Below, one piece after another: positions 48,699 through 61,300 of a stretch of DNA of 64,000 nt (the stretch's first letter is position 1; every line of letters starts with the position of its first letter). The translations under genes and the position numbers were made by a program. The stretch spans positions 124,001-188,000 of the forward strand of contig JAMQCK010000012.1 in assembly GCA_024196135.1 (NCBI GenBank), read 5' to 3'. Below the pieces are notes generated by a model that worked only from the letters and a program-made list of their open reading frames with translations, was not told the origin of the DNA and ran no database searches. This DNA comes from Pleurotus ostreatus/Saccharomyces cerevisiae fusant (Eukaryota > Opisthokonta).

Positions 48699-51553
48699 CT
48701 ACGCCTCCATCCGCCGCTTCTTCCCCTCCCTCCCCTTCTCCTCCCCCTCCTCATCCGGCGAGTCCCGCTTCTTCCCAATCGTCGACGGTGGCGCTTGACT
48801 CCCAACGGTGCTCGGCGGCGCCTGGCTCCCCCCTCTACTACCGCCTCCCCTACCGCCACCTCCACCATTGAACACATCACTGCCGCTACTCACGACACGC
48901 CCGAGCCTCCTCGTCCTCCTCGGCGCGTGCGTCCCGTCGTACGTGACCGGCACCTCTGAGAGGCTGCTTTGCTTCAACGTCGAGAGCGGTTTTCTGGGGT
49001 GCGGAGCGGGGGCCGGATGGGGGCTGCCGGGGTGCGGGCTGCCAGTGTGCGGGCTACCGAAATGCGCGTGCGGGCTCTGGCCGACGTGCGGACTGCCCGA
49101 CAAAGCAGGACTCGGACCACCAGACACCTTGGGCGGTGGAGTCGAGGGCGGTGTAGCGTGCTGCGCTGGGCTCCTGGATGAGGGCGCGGTCGTGAGGTCC
49201 GGAGTAGGAAGCTTGATCTCCGGGCTAGCCAGGAGCGGCGACATCGCCTGCGACTTGGCCTTCTCAACGACGCGGCGGTAGGCGTTCTGGACGACGCCGT
49301 AAAATCTGTGCAAAAGGGCGGCCATGGTCAGCATGCGCTCCGTCGTCAACATGCACTCCCCAACCCTCATCCCAACCGAGAACATATACAAACACTCACG
49401 CCTTATCCTTCGTGAAAATCTGAATCAGCACCTCCCCGCACACCTCGGGCGCCAGCGTCGAATAGTCGCCCGGCCCCGCCGGGCGCGCCTGATCCGGATT
49501 CAGCTTGCGATTGTAGAACTTGAGCCCCTCGAGCGGGTTCTTGTCCTTCATGCCGTAGTGCAGGGGGGAGAGCGCGACGATCACATTATCGTCCGGCATG
49601 TCCTTGTCGGTGAGCGGTTTGGGGGAGGAGGTGGGGTCGAAGTTTGTTGTTGGGTCGAGGGAGTTGGTGGCGTCGGCGGCAGTGGACGAGGTTGTGGCGG
49701 CAGCCCCGAGCCTGACCTCCTCGATGATCTGGCGCGCCTCCTTTGTGATCGCTTCCGCCGTAATGTACTTCTTGCACATGTCCATCTCGAACCAGCCGAA
49801 GCGGCCGTGGTCGACGCGGCGGTAGTGGTCGCGCTTGCGGATGCGCTCAAGGATCTTCTGCGCGGGTTTGAGGTTCTGGATGTGTGGGGTGAGCCATGCA
49901 ATGAGTAAGTGCGATGCATGGAAGAGCGCCATTAGCGACGAGAGGAAGGAGAAACCGGATATATGGTAGGGAGATGGGTGCGTGGAGAAGTAGATACTCA
50001 CCGGATCCTCATTTGCCTCGATCCACCCCATAATCTCGTCGGTGAGGTGCAGGTACTTGTCCGGTTGGAAGACCCGGTGCGCGATCTTCATGTACGGCTC
50101 CGCAAGGATGAGCGCGTCGATGATCATGTACTCTATGGCCTTGGCTATAAGTTACAGTCAGTGTCAGTTCCTTCGTTCGGCACCGTTCCCGACCAAGCCC
50201 AGCGTCCCTACAAAGAACACCAAACACTCACCCGTCTTATGATGATATATCTTCTTATGCAGCTTATACCGCAGCTCGCCCACATCATACAGCGAGTCCG
50301 CGTCCTTGACCTCGTAGCAGATCTGGTCCTCGATGACGCGCGCGGAGCGGATGATGCGCGCGGCGTCGATGCAGTTGTGCATCATGCCGAGCATCTTGGA
50401 GTCGCGGAGGAGGTAGTCGAATCTGGGGAGGTGTTGAGGATCAAGTTGTTTGGGGAGTAGGTAGGGCAAGGTGAGTAGGTAGGGTAGAGTGAGAGGGGAC
50501 AGGCGGGAAGGCGAGGTTAGGGTGAGGGGAGTACATTAGGAGAACTTGAAACGACGAGGCGCTGGGTAAGTACAGCGCATATTCGAGCAGGGCGGGGAAG
50601 GACCGCGAGGATGACAAGGTGGATATGTGCGTACACGGGGCGAGAAAGGCGCATATATGCTACTCACTTATCGACGTCCATACCGTTCCGCTTGTTCGAG
50701 ATGATGTCGAAGAGGTACGCCTTCTCGTGCGGACTATATGCGCATGGAACCAGCGTCAGCTTTAGCTCTTCCGTCAACGACGAGCAACAACGCACACCCG
50801 TTCATGCTCGCCAGCAATCAGCGCCTTGATGAAGTCGTAGTCGCTCTGCGGCCGTCCGATGTTGTTGTGCGCGACGAGGTGGTCGAGCATCATCTCCGAG
50901 CCCTGCTCGTGCGTCCACGGCTTCTCGAGGCTGGGGAGGGCGGCGGGACTGCAGGATTGCAGGTTGAATGTGAGCATCGCGCAGATGATCGAGTGGGGGC
51001 CCAAGGACGTACATGAAGAGGCCATCCCACACATGCGACCACGGTCCGTGTCCTAGGTCGTGGCAGAGCCCGGCGAGCATGACGCACTCTATGTCGCGTC
51101 TGGTGATCTCGAGCTCAGGCTGTGCTTGCTGAAGGTGCTGGACCAATAGGCCGGCGAGGTGCATGACACCTGGGAAGATGGCTTCGGCGCGAGCTCATCG
51201 ACAAGAGAGAGTACCACGCACCTATGCAATGCTCAAACCTGTTGTGCGCGGCGCCCGGCCAGACATAGTACGACGTCCCCAACTGCTTGATGTGTCGCAG
51301 CCTTTGGAACTCCTTCCTGCTCATCCTGTCAGCTCCATCGCACAATTTCGAGCGCATATACCCACGTATCAATGAACTTGCACGCAAAATCCGGCAGCGG
51401 GACTGTCAACATGCGTTAGCTTCGCACAAAGTACCAGCACAAAGGCGCACTCTGATCGTGAATGGGATCTTTGATAGTTCGCTCCGAGTGCAGGACGTCC
51501 TCGGCGTCCGTCTCGTAGTCGGTCTCCAGGGTATGGTCCTCGAAGTCGTCCAT
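48699..51553 (-). CDS. SAMHD1: HD-domain phosphohydrolase, SAMHD1-type dNTPase
   Basis: It reads leftward from the ATG at 51553 ([19 protein letters not shown]) through about nine exons to the stop at 48699. The family hallmark parts are in order: [37 protein letters not shown] with the first metal-ligand His, [12 protein letters not shown] with the HD pair, a substrate-region segment with [17 protein letters not shown], and [13 protein letters not shown] with the last Asp. Such enzymes cut dNTPs to deoxynucleoside plus triphosphate and so limit dNTP pools; the animal enzyme is allosterically activated by (d)GTP. There is no SAM domain at the N-terminus. The last exon adds a long Pro/Ser/Gly/His-rich tail with GSPH repeats and a basic end (KKRRMEA) that could be a nuclear signal. 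Confidence 0.9.
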
Positions 51554-53255
51554 GGCGCTTAAAGGCTCTGAGAGGACGCGGGGGAAGAGGAGGGGAAGAT
51601 GATGGCAAGAAGTAAGGCGGGAAATGAGGGAAATCCCGCCGGACCGATTCTCCGGCAATGTTCTGTCGCGGTCACGTGAAATCTGCTGACGCGTCGCGTC
51701 GTTGTGATTGGCTGGCGCGAATGTCTACCTTCGCCTCGCAGGCTATTCAGAATTAGTAGAGCATATTTCAGGATAAAAAATCTGGTTAACAGGCTCGAAA
51801 CTTGATAACCTAAAAGCAGGGCAAAATGCACTGGCCGGCAGTTGAGTTCGCGTACTGAACACGAAGCGGCGCCTTCATAATCGTCAGCCGCAGTGAGCCA
51901 GGTAAGTTGCGTTACTCACCGCCAAGTCAAGGACTTGGTCCAAATGAAGATGAAGGACGTGCACGAGGCGTCCAATGTCCTCGGCTTCAACTCGGCTTGA
52001 TCCGTCTGAGTTTGCTTCCGCTTTGACGCGCACGTCCGTGACAGCGTCACGGTTCGAAAATCAATTTGCCTCCGACCACCATGGACTGTCCTAATCGTCG
52101 CATTCTCTCCATGCTAGTGGCGCTCTCAGAGTACGCGGTGTTGAAGGAAATATGGTGAACTCCTTGCTGACACTGCCTCTGACAAGTTTCGATAAGGCAT
52201 CGTCTGCATGAGATCGCGCTTGAAGCTTGTCCCAACAACGCAGCATGCATTATGTACCGACCCGCATACATACCCGACTCGCTCCCATGCAATCGATCCG
52301 AGCATGATTACCTATCGCAATAGATCGTGTTGGTGTTCGAGGCATCTTGCATTACTAACCACATAGCAGGTCGAAGCGGCCCACTGAATGAGCCCTTCGA
52401 CTGGGAGGAATCTCTATATGGGCTTCATAGGACTTCGCGACTTCACGATCTGACTGACCGTCCCCGACACCGACGCCTAGCTTGCGGTAGGCATCCGAAT
52501 CGCATTCACTCCGCCCTGCGTCGGGCTCGAGGGCGGATGTCGGCGATGTGATGAGCGAAGGTCGGCGATGATAACCGTCGGGCGCAGCATGCGAGCAGCC
52601 TCCGAACCCCATACAAGCAGCGCCCCGAACCCTCGAGGCGCGTTGCGAGCTGGAAGAAGCACCAGAGAAGCAACGGTGACGACGGAGAGTTGAGCGCGTC
52701 CGGCTTTCGGGGAGGCCGAACCGGTACACGTGGCCGACGCGGCGGCGCCACCTCGACCTTGGACTGGGCTCTCACTTCGCTAAACTTGCTGTATCGATGT
52801 CTTCTTGTCGTAGCTATGCTAAAGGCGTGTCTACAGACAGGTAATCTGCTTTTGAGGCAATGTCTTGTTTGGAACAATGGATGCGCGATGCATACAAAGT
52901 TCACGCCTCCCCGCGGTTGAACAATGAACTAGGCAGAGCAGAATTCCCATGCGCATGGTTCATTCGTCTTCCCTGCTTTTCTGTGAAGCGAGCGCTAAAC
53001 ATACTTCGCAGAAGCTGCGACGACTACCCGACACCGACTGTGTTCGGCCTTGATGACATCGCCGCCGTTTGGTGGCATGAGCTCCAGTTGCTCGTCTTTT
53101 ACGTTCTGCCCCATTCGCATGCTCGATATATAAAGCGCGAGCAGAGATGAGGTGGAAGGCATCCATTGTCATTGAGCTCATCTGCTTCGACATCCTACTC
53201 AACCTTACTGAACTTTTGTCGTCTCTGTCTAATCATCTTCGACATCAAACACAGC
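51554..53255. other. Intergenic region between SAMHD1-type gene and AFR4
   Basis: About 1.7 kb between divergent genes. Open frames on both strands show no recognisable domain. The right end holds the AFR4 promoter (TATA at 53127). Confidence 0.5.
53127..53135 (+). promoter_or_regulatory. TATA box of AFR4
   Basis: TATATAAAG in the context cgatatataa, which also occurs at the AFR5 TATA box. It lies about 125 bp upstream of the ATG, so the leader is longer than in the other copies. Confidence 0.5.
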
Positions 53256-56200
53256 ATGTCTTCCAGCACCTTCACCTACGTCCCCCTCGAGGAGAACGTC
53301 TCTATCCCCGCCGCAGTCGACTTCCACCTCAAGCACAACCCCGAGCACTCGTTCTACGTCTTCGCCGAGCCGGATGGCACCGTGCGCAAGATCACCTACC
53401 TCGAGTTCGCCCGCGCTGCTCATCGTGCGGCGCATGCGCTGCGCCCCGTTCGCGAGGGCAAGGATGTCGAGGATGGCGCGGTCGTCGCCGTCATCGCGCT
53501 CTCGGATACTATCTTATACCATGCTATCACGGTTGGCCTTATGAAGGCTGGTCTCGTTGTATGTTTCCGCTCTTCTACACTTCTTCATCGAGCTAACGAC
53601 AATCCGTATCAGCCCTTCCCCATCTCCCCCCGCCTCTCCCCCGCCGCAGTCGCCAACCTCATGCGCGCATCGAACTGCCACCGCCTCATCGCGACGCAGC
53701 AGACGCTGCAGACCCTCATCTCCGGCGTCGAGAAGGAGCTCGGCGCCGACCATGCGCTCAAGGTCGACGAGATGCCCGCCTTAGACCTCATCTACTCTCA
53801 CCTGGCGGAGGAGAAGGCGACGGATGCGTTCGAGCCGTACCCCGAAGTGTCTTCGCCCAAGAAGCCGGAGGATATGGAGCTGTACTTGCACTCGTCGGGC
53901 AGCACGGGCTTCCCGAAGGCGATTGGGCACACCTACGCTAGCCTGGCTGGGTGGAGCCGACTTGGTAGGTCTTTCTCTCAGTACATGTTGCTTGATGAAC
54001 ACTTATACCCGCCCCAGCTATGATGCGCGACATCCAGAGCGTCCAGCCCCGCCTGCGCTTTGCGTCGCACATGCTGCCCGCTTTCCACACGTTCGGCGTC
54101 TGCGCGCACCTCATGACGCCCCTGCACGGCGGTGCGGAGGTCGCGCTCTACAAGCCCGTGGTCAGGGTAAGCTATCTTCGTATAAGCTACCGAGTTACCT
54201 GAATGCGTACTGATTATATTCTCAGATCCCCACCGACGTTCCCCCGCCTCCGACGCCCGAGTCCCAGCTCGAGGCCGCGCGTGCCTGTGGGTGTTCCGCC
54301 ATGGTCGCCGTGCCGGCGTACGTGCATCAGTGGGCCGAGAACCCCAGCGCGGTCGAGTTCTTGAAGGGCTTGAAGGTTTTGGTTAGTATCTTGCTCTTGC
54401 TACCTCTTACGGACCAGACGCTCATCTACCGTTGCAGGGCTTCGGCGGCGGCCCCCTCAGCGAAGCCATCGGCGACGGCCTCTCCGCCGTGGGCGTCAAA
54501 CTCCGCTCCGTCTACGGCGCAACCGAGTTCGGCGTCCCCACGCACCTCTTCCCCTCCCACGAGGAGGACTGGAAGGAGTGGTGCTGGATCGAGGTCGACC
54601 CGAGTGCTAACCTGGAGTGGGCGAAGCAGAGCGATGGGACGGAGGAGTTGATCATTCCGGTGCGTCGTGCTCGGTCCAGGGTGTTGGGTGAGCGTTTGTT
54701 GATGGGTGAAATCAGGCGGGCACTGGCCATTGGCATCAGCCTGCGGTGCAGAACATGGAGGATCGCGCGGGATACGCGACCAACGACCTCTTGATCCGTC
54801 ACCCGACCAAGCCGTACCTGCGCAAAGTGTAAGCTTCATTATTTCTTCTCCCGTACGATATCCTGATTCATTTCCTCAGTGTCGGCCGCAAGGACGATGT
54901 CATTGTGCACTCTACCGGTGAGAAGACCGTTCCGGCTCCCATGGAAGGCGTCATTGTCACCAGCCCGATGTAGGTTGATTCTTTGCTTGACTTGTGCACT
55001 CATGCTAACGTTCTAATCAGGATTCGTACTGCGATCATGTTCGGTCGCGGGCGCGACGAGGCTGGTATCCTGGTCGAGCCGGTACCAAACCACCAGATCG
55101 ATGTCGACGATGATGTGCAAGTCGCCGCGTTCCGCAATGCTATTTGGTACTTAGGCTCCTTCTCATTTCACGTGCTTTTCTCTTGTACTGACCGCGAACC
55201 ACTTCCAGGCCAATCATCGAGGAAGCCAACCGCGGCGCCCCCGCGTACAGCCGCATCTTCAAGGAGCTCATCCTCGTCACGCGTGACAACAAGCCGCTTC
55301 CGCGCACGGAGAAGGGCACCGTGATGCGCCGGCTCGCGCTGCAGATGTACCAGGAGGAGATCAACAAGATGTATGTGTCCATTATCATCCTTACAAGCTG
55401 GGAATCGGGGAGGCTGACATCGTATCCAGCTACGAGGTCATCGAGAGCCACACGCAAACCGGCGAGAATGGCGTCAAGCCGCCCGCCAGCTGGAACGCGC
55501 CCGCGATCGCTGAGTGGCTCGCCGGCCATGTTCGCGATGTGACAGGCCGCGACATGGACCACGCCGTCGACCTCTTCGAGCAGGGCTTCGACAGGTATGT
55601 GATGCCATCTCAGTACTCAAACGCGTGCTGATCTCCCTCTCAGTCTCAACGCGACCGTCCTCCGCCTCCGCTTGCTCGGCGCGCTCAAGTCCGACCCCCT
55701 CGCCGCCCCCGCCTGCCTCGAGATCTCCCAGAACGTCGTCTACCAGCAGCCCACCATCGACAGGCTCGCCGCCCACGTCGCCAAGCTCGTCCGCGGGGAG
55801 GCCACTATCACTAAGGCGCCCGAGGCAAGCCTGAAAGAGCTCATCGTCTCGTTGGCGGCGAAGTACAGCCAGGGCCTCCCCGGCTACGTCGATGCGGCGA
55901 CGTTGCCGAAGTACGTGCCGAAGAAGGCGATGAAGCCGCTGGAGTATCCGGTCAGTGTGCTGCTGACGGGGACGACGGGCAATTTGGGTGCGGAGATTTT
56001 GCAGATGTTGTTGAAGGACGGGCGGGTGGAGCGGATCTATACGCTTGAGAGGGCGGGATCCGCGTCTGTGATCGAGCGGCAGCGGGCGAGGTTCACGGAC
56101 AAGGGCTTCGACCTTTCGCTCCTGAGCTCGAAAAAGCTCGTCCCACTGCAGGGCGATGTGTGCGCGGAGCGGATGGGCCAGAGCGAGGAGGTCTTCAAGG

Positions 56201-57219
56201 AGGTCAGCTCGCCGCTTTCTTTGCGCCTTGACAGCTTCTGACCATAGTGATAGATGCTCAACACCATCTCCATCATCATCCACGTCGCCTGGCGCCTCGA
56301 CTTCAACCTCGGCGTCAACGCCTTCGAGTCCTCCATCCGCGGCACCCGCGCCCTCGTCGACTTCGCTCGCGCCACCTCGCACGCCGACAGCCTCCGCTTC
56401 GTCTTCACCTCCTCCGTTGCCTCCGCGATGTCGTGGGACCCCAAGACGCAGGGCCCCGTCCCCGAGGAGCTCATCGAGAACCCCCTGATGTGCGTGAACG
56501 GCGGCGGGTACGGGCAGGGCAAGTTTGTGGCGGAGCGCGTGCTGGCGGCGAGCGGGGTCGAGTTCAGTTCGGTGAGGGTGGGGCAGGTGAGCGGTGGAAA
56601 GCCGCGGGGTGCGTGGGCCACGACGGATTGGTTCCCGATCTTGGTGAAGACGAGCTTGGCGCTGGGTGCGCTGCCGAGTGATAAGCAGGTGAGTCTTCTG
56701 CTCATTCGACAAGTGGAACAGTGCTGACTTTGTGTGTAGGAGGTGACGTGGATCTCAATGGACGCCGTCGCCGGCACTCTGCTGGACGCGGCCTTCTCCC
56801 CGCGCTCTCTCGCACCGTCGCACAACATCGTTCACCCGCGCCCCGTGCCGTGGACCAGCGTGATCGAGAACGTGCAGACATCCATCAAAAAGGTCCTCAA
56901 CCGCGATCTGCCCATCGTGCCCTTCAAGGACTGGTTCGCAAAGCTCGAGGAGCTGGCGAATAAGCCCGATGTCAGCGCCAAGGATGTGGTGAGTCTTCTT
57001 CCACCTACGCCTCACTCGACTGTCCCTCATATCTTCCGACAGCCTGGCGTCAAGCTCCTCGAGTTCTACCGCGGGGTCAGCTCTGGACATGGTCTTGGCT
57101 CTTTCGCGACTGGAAAGATGGAGGAGGTCAGCGAGACGCTTCGCAAGGTCAAGTCGCTGGGCCAGCAAGACTCGGATGCGTGGGTGCAGTACTGGCGCGA
57201 GAGTGGACTTCTGGCTTGA
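53256..57219 (+). CDS. Adenylate-forming reductase AFR4 (NRPS-like, A-T-R)
   Basis: I resolved 14 exons that sum to 1085 residues: 53256-53558, 53613-53964, 54018-54166, 54226-54381, 54438-54659, 54716-54828, 54880-54969, 55021-55146, 55209-55370, 55430-55594, 55644-56202, 56254-56688, 56740-56988 and 57043-57219. The adenylation domain spans residues about 1-550 (SSGSTGFPK near 195, GATEFG near 347, YATNDL, GRKDD, PRTEKGT near 540). The carrier domain ends in FEQGFDSLN near 613, with the Ser codon split by intron 55595-55643. The reductase has TGTTGNLG near 720, FTSSVAS, YGQGK near 885 and ATTDWFP. The product class is an aldehyde or alcohol from an adenylated acid; the substrate is unknown. 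It is the close, oppositely oriented copy of AFR2. Confidence 0.96.
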
Positions 57220-57718
57220 AGGGTTCTTCGTAGAATCATCATAGACAATAGACTTTTAGACCGGATTAGAGGCTACTTACAACTATCAATCGTCACGAAT
57301 ATGTACAATACCAGCGAATAGGAAGATTCGGTTATCTGTCACATACGAATTTCATGGCGAAGGTTTCTTTGGGGTCGAAGAAAGGCCAAGTTTTGGAAGC
57401 GCTCTTGCCGATGGGCGAGTTGTTCAACTTGCCGCCAGAACGTTTCGGCAAATCCCGAAGCAGATTTGATCCGGGATACTGCAGTCGAACTTGGACTCGA
57501 GCCACCACTGTGTATGCCGCCTCGTATGAGAAAGTTGGGTGTACATCTCACCCTTCCAATTCGCTGCATCGTGAGGGATGCGTGTACCTTTCGGAAGCTC
57601 TGTTGCGGCCTTGACGACATGGTTTGGCACCCACGCCGCCGCCCTAAGCTGAGTCCAGTCCATTCATTCATCCACGTCATCCAGGACGAAGCTTGACTCA
57701 TCGGCCTGGAAGATTAGT

Positions 57719-57762
57719 GATAAGATGAGCGATAACCCGAGCGGTCCTCGTTATCTGATAAA
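57719..57762. promoter_or_regulatory. Cluster of GATA-type sites including ATCTGATAA
   Basis: GATAAG (57719-57724), GATAAC (57731-57736) and ATCTGATAA (57753-57761) lie within 44 bp. The last fits ATCWGATAA and shares tatcNgataaaac with the site upstream of the flavoprotein gene. Confidence 0.35.
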
Positions 57763-58262
57763 ACAGGGTGGCGCGCAGCCCAGGCGGAACATCGCCGCCT
57801 GCTTGGGAGCATCCCCGCCAGGGTCCATGCTACACGATATTATGTGCCGGCGTTGCTCCGCCTAGGCGCATTCCAGCAGCTCTTCGGCGCATGGTACGCG
57901 CGTCGATGGCGAGGTATGAACTGCCCAAGGCGCGTTTCATGCAGCCAGAAGTTCGACCGGACGTCGGCAAGGGCCGGACCGGGGCATGTGGCCGATGCAT
58001 CGTGGCGCCACCCTAGGCTTGCCTCAGTCGCCACAGCAATGATATGTGGAAGGCCTTTCAAGTGACTGCCCTCGAGCGCTTCCCCAAAACACGGCTCTCG
58101 ATATGCTGAAAGGATAACTACCACTGAGCTCTATGAGAGCGGCGACGAGAAGGACCTCCACCCACGAGGTCAGTCGTCCGAGCTTCGCTCTTGTTCTGGA
58201 GAGCGTCTATACTTACAACTCAATAGCGCGCCCAGTCCTCGCCTTCCCCGCACCGACAATGG

Positions 58263-58284
58263 TCGGGCATGCTGACATGCCCGA
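58263..58284. promoter_or_regulatory. Perfect inverted repeat upstream of AFR5
   Basis: Arms tcgggcatg and catgcccga of 9 bp with a 4-bp spacer (ctga), about 30 bp upstream of the AFR5 TATA box. A dimeric regulator could bind here; inference only. Confidence 0.4.
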
Positions 58285-58315
58285 TCTTTGCTCAACTCTT
58301 ACGTCGCACCTTCGA

Positions 58316-58323
58316 TATATAAG
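58316..58323 (+). promoter_or_regulatory. TATA box of AFR5
   Basis: TATATAAG, about 47-54 bp upstream of the ATG at 58370. Confidence 0.55.
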
Positions 58324-58369
58324 ACTCACTGGCTCGAAGACGACTCTACATTCACTGTGACCAGCGATC

Positions 58370-61300
58370 ATGAGCCCCTCATCCAAGACTGAGTTCACAT
58401 ACGTTCCTCTCGAAGACAACCTCTCGTTCTCCGCCGCTTGCGACTTCAATTGCGAGCACAATGCAGAGCACACTTGCTATGTCTACGCCGAACCGGATGG
58501 CACGGTCCGCGAGATCACTTACCTCGAGTTCGGGCGCGCCGTGCATCGCGCGGCGCATATCCTGCGCCCCTCGCGCAAGGGAGAAGACAACGCTACCGTC
58601 GCCATCATCGCGAACTCTGACACCCTCCTCTACAACGCCGTTACCGTCGGGCTAATCAAGGCTGGACTCGTTGTACGTCGCACGTCTCTCCAACGTCTCA
58701 AAAATACACTAACCCTTGACACTCAGCCCTTCCCCATCTCCCCTCGTCTGTCCGCCGCAGCGGTCGCGAACCTCCTGCGCACGTCGCACTGCCACCGGCT
58801 TGTCGCTACTCAGCAGACGCTGCCGATCTTGATGAGGGAGACCAAGGTCGAGCTGGGCGACGACTACGATCTTACTATCGAGGAAATGCCCGCGCTGGAC
58901 CTCTTGTACCCGCACCTCGCGCATGAGAAGGCGACGGACGCGTTTGAGCCGTACCCAGATCCCGCGACGCCGCAGAAGCCGGGAGACATGGAGATCTATC
59001 TGCACTCGTCTGGGAGTACGGGATTCCCCAAGGCCATTGGGCATACGCATGCCAGTATTGCGGGCTGGAGTAGACTTGGTGGGTGTTTTGTGCACTATGT
59101 CGGCCCCTGACGTCACTCATGTATCCCTCTCTAGCCATGGTACGCGACGGTCGGCGCCTCAAGAAGCGTCTCCGCCTGGCGACGCATATGTTGCCGGCAT
59201 TTCACACCATTGGCATATGTGTTCATCTCATGACGCCCATGCATAGTGGCTCGGAGGTTGCGTTGTATCCGCCTTTGGTCAAGGTATGCACATTTTTGCA
59301 CTCCGGAATCGATACACTGACACACCGCTAGACACCCGCCGATGTTCCTCCTCCGCCGACGCCTGACTCCCAGCTCGACGGCGCGCAAGCGTGCGGCTGC
59401 ACTGGGCTGATCTCCGTCCCCGCGTACATCCACCAGTGGGCAGAGAGCCCCAGCGCAGTCGAGTATCTGAAGACACTACAGGTGTTGGTAAGTCCGTCTT
59501 TTCTTCTATGCTCTCTATCTATCCCGCCACTACCACTCGGATCACTAACCCCCCACCAGATGTACGGCGGCGGCCCCGTCAGCGACGGCATCGGCGACAA
59601 CCTCTCCGCCGCGGGCGTCAAGCTTCGCTCCGTCTACGGCGCCACCGAGTTCGGCGCGCCAACGCACATCTTCCCCACGCACGAGGAGGACTGGAAGGAG
59701 TGGTGCTGGTCCGAGTTCGATCGGGAGGCGTGTTTGGTGTGGGAAGACCAGGGCGATGGGACGGAGGAGTTGATTATTCCGGTGAGTTTGGTTGGTTGAG
59801 ACTTGTGCCAGGCATGAGGGCAAGAAGTTCTGGTCAGGCGTGGGGAAGAGGTAGCTGACGCGCGGGGTTGTAGGCTGGCAATGGTGACTGGCATCAGCCT
59901 GCGGCGCAGAATATGGAGGACCGTCTGGGGTATGCGACGAACGACCTCTTCATCCGGCATCCGACGAAGCCGTACCTTCGCAAAGTGTAAGTCGTATCTC
60001 TGCTTACACTGAACTCGCGCTGACAAACATACAGCATCGGCCGCAAAGACGACGTTATCGTACATTCGACCGGCGAGAAGACCGTGCCGGCGCCTATCGA
60101 GGGCGCTATCGTGACTAGTCCGCTGTAAGTAGACCTCCTTTGCGACGCTTGCGCTTGCTGACTTCGAGGACAGAGTACGAACAGCCATCATGTTCGGACG
60201 TGGCAAGGACGAAGCGGGTGTCCTCGTTGAGCCTGCACCGACCCATCAGGTCGATGTAGACGATGATGTGCAGGTCGCAGCCTTCCGCAACGCCATCTGG
60301 TGAATCGACTACGCACTCTTGTCACCTCTCATGGCTAATGCATGTGACATAGGCCCACCGTCGAAGAAGCCAACCGCGGCGCTCCGGCCTATAGCCGCAT
60401 CTTCAAGGAGCTGATCCTCGTCACTCGCCCCGACAAGCCTCTTCCTCGCACGGAGAAGGGCACGGTCATGCGCAAGCTTGCTCTAAGAGCGTACAACGAT
60501 GAGATTGAGAAGATGTACGTCCTGTCGTGGTGTCTTTATGCGTGCGAGATAACCATACTGACTCCTCCTTTAGCTACGAGCTCGTTGAAAGCCACGCGTC
60601 CGAAGGCAACAAGGGCGTCGAACCACCCTCGACATGGAAGGCTCCCGATGTCGCGGACTGGCTTACGGTGCACGTACGCGATATCACCGGTCGCGACATG
60701 AGCCGTGACGTCGACCTCTTTGAGCAAGGCTTTGACAGGTATGCTATGCCCCCTTCACTATCGTCATGCTCCTGACTTACCTTGACCAGTCTCAACGCCA
60801 CTGTCCTCCGCCTCCGCATTCTCGGCGCGCTCAAGGCCGATACCTTCGCCGCCCCCGCATCGCCCCAAGTCTCGCAGAACATCGTCTACCAGCATCCGTC
60901 GATCGACAAGCTAGCAGCCTTTGTCTCCCAGCTCGTACGCGGCGGGGACTCCGCCTCCAAGTCTCCCGAGACGACGGCGAAGGAGGCCATCATCGCGCTG
61001 GCGGCGAAGTACAGTGAGGGTCTCCCTGGCTATGTCGATGCATCTACGTTGCCGAAGTACGTGCCGGCGGCATCGGTGGCGCCGCTGGAACTCCCGGCCA
61101 CCGTGCTCCTGACGGGGACCACTGGCAATTTGGGGGCGCAAATACTTGCGATGCTCCTGAAGGACGACCGCGTGAGCCAGATTTATACGCTTGAGCGCGC
61201 AGGCAAGACTCCAGTGAAGGAGAGGCAGCGTGCGCGGTTCGTAGACAAGGGCTTCGATCTCTCCCTTCTGGACTCCGGCAAGCTCGTCCCCCTTGAGGGC

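Larger units (their letters stand above)
57220..58369. promoter_or_regulatory. Spacer and promoter region between AFR4 and AFR5
   Basis: About 1.15 kb without a supported gene. It contains a cluster of GATA-type sites (57719-57762), a perfect dyad (58263-58284) and a TATA box (58316-58323). Confidence 0.5.
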
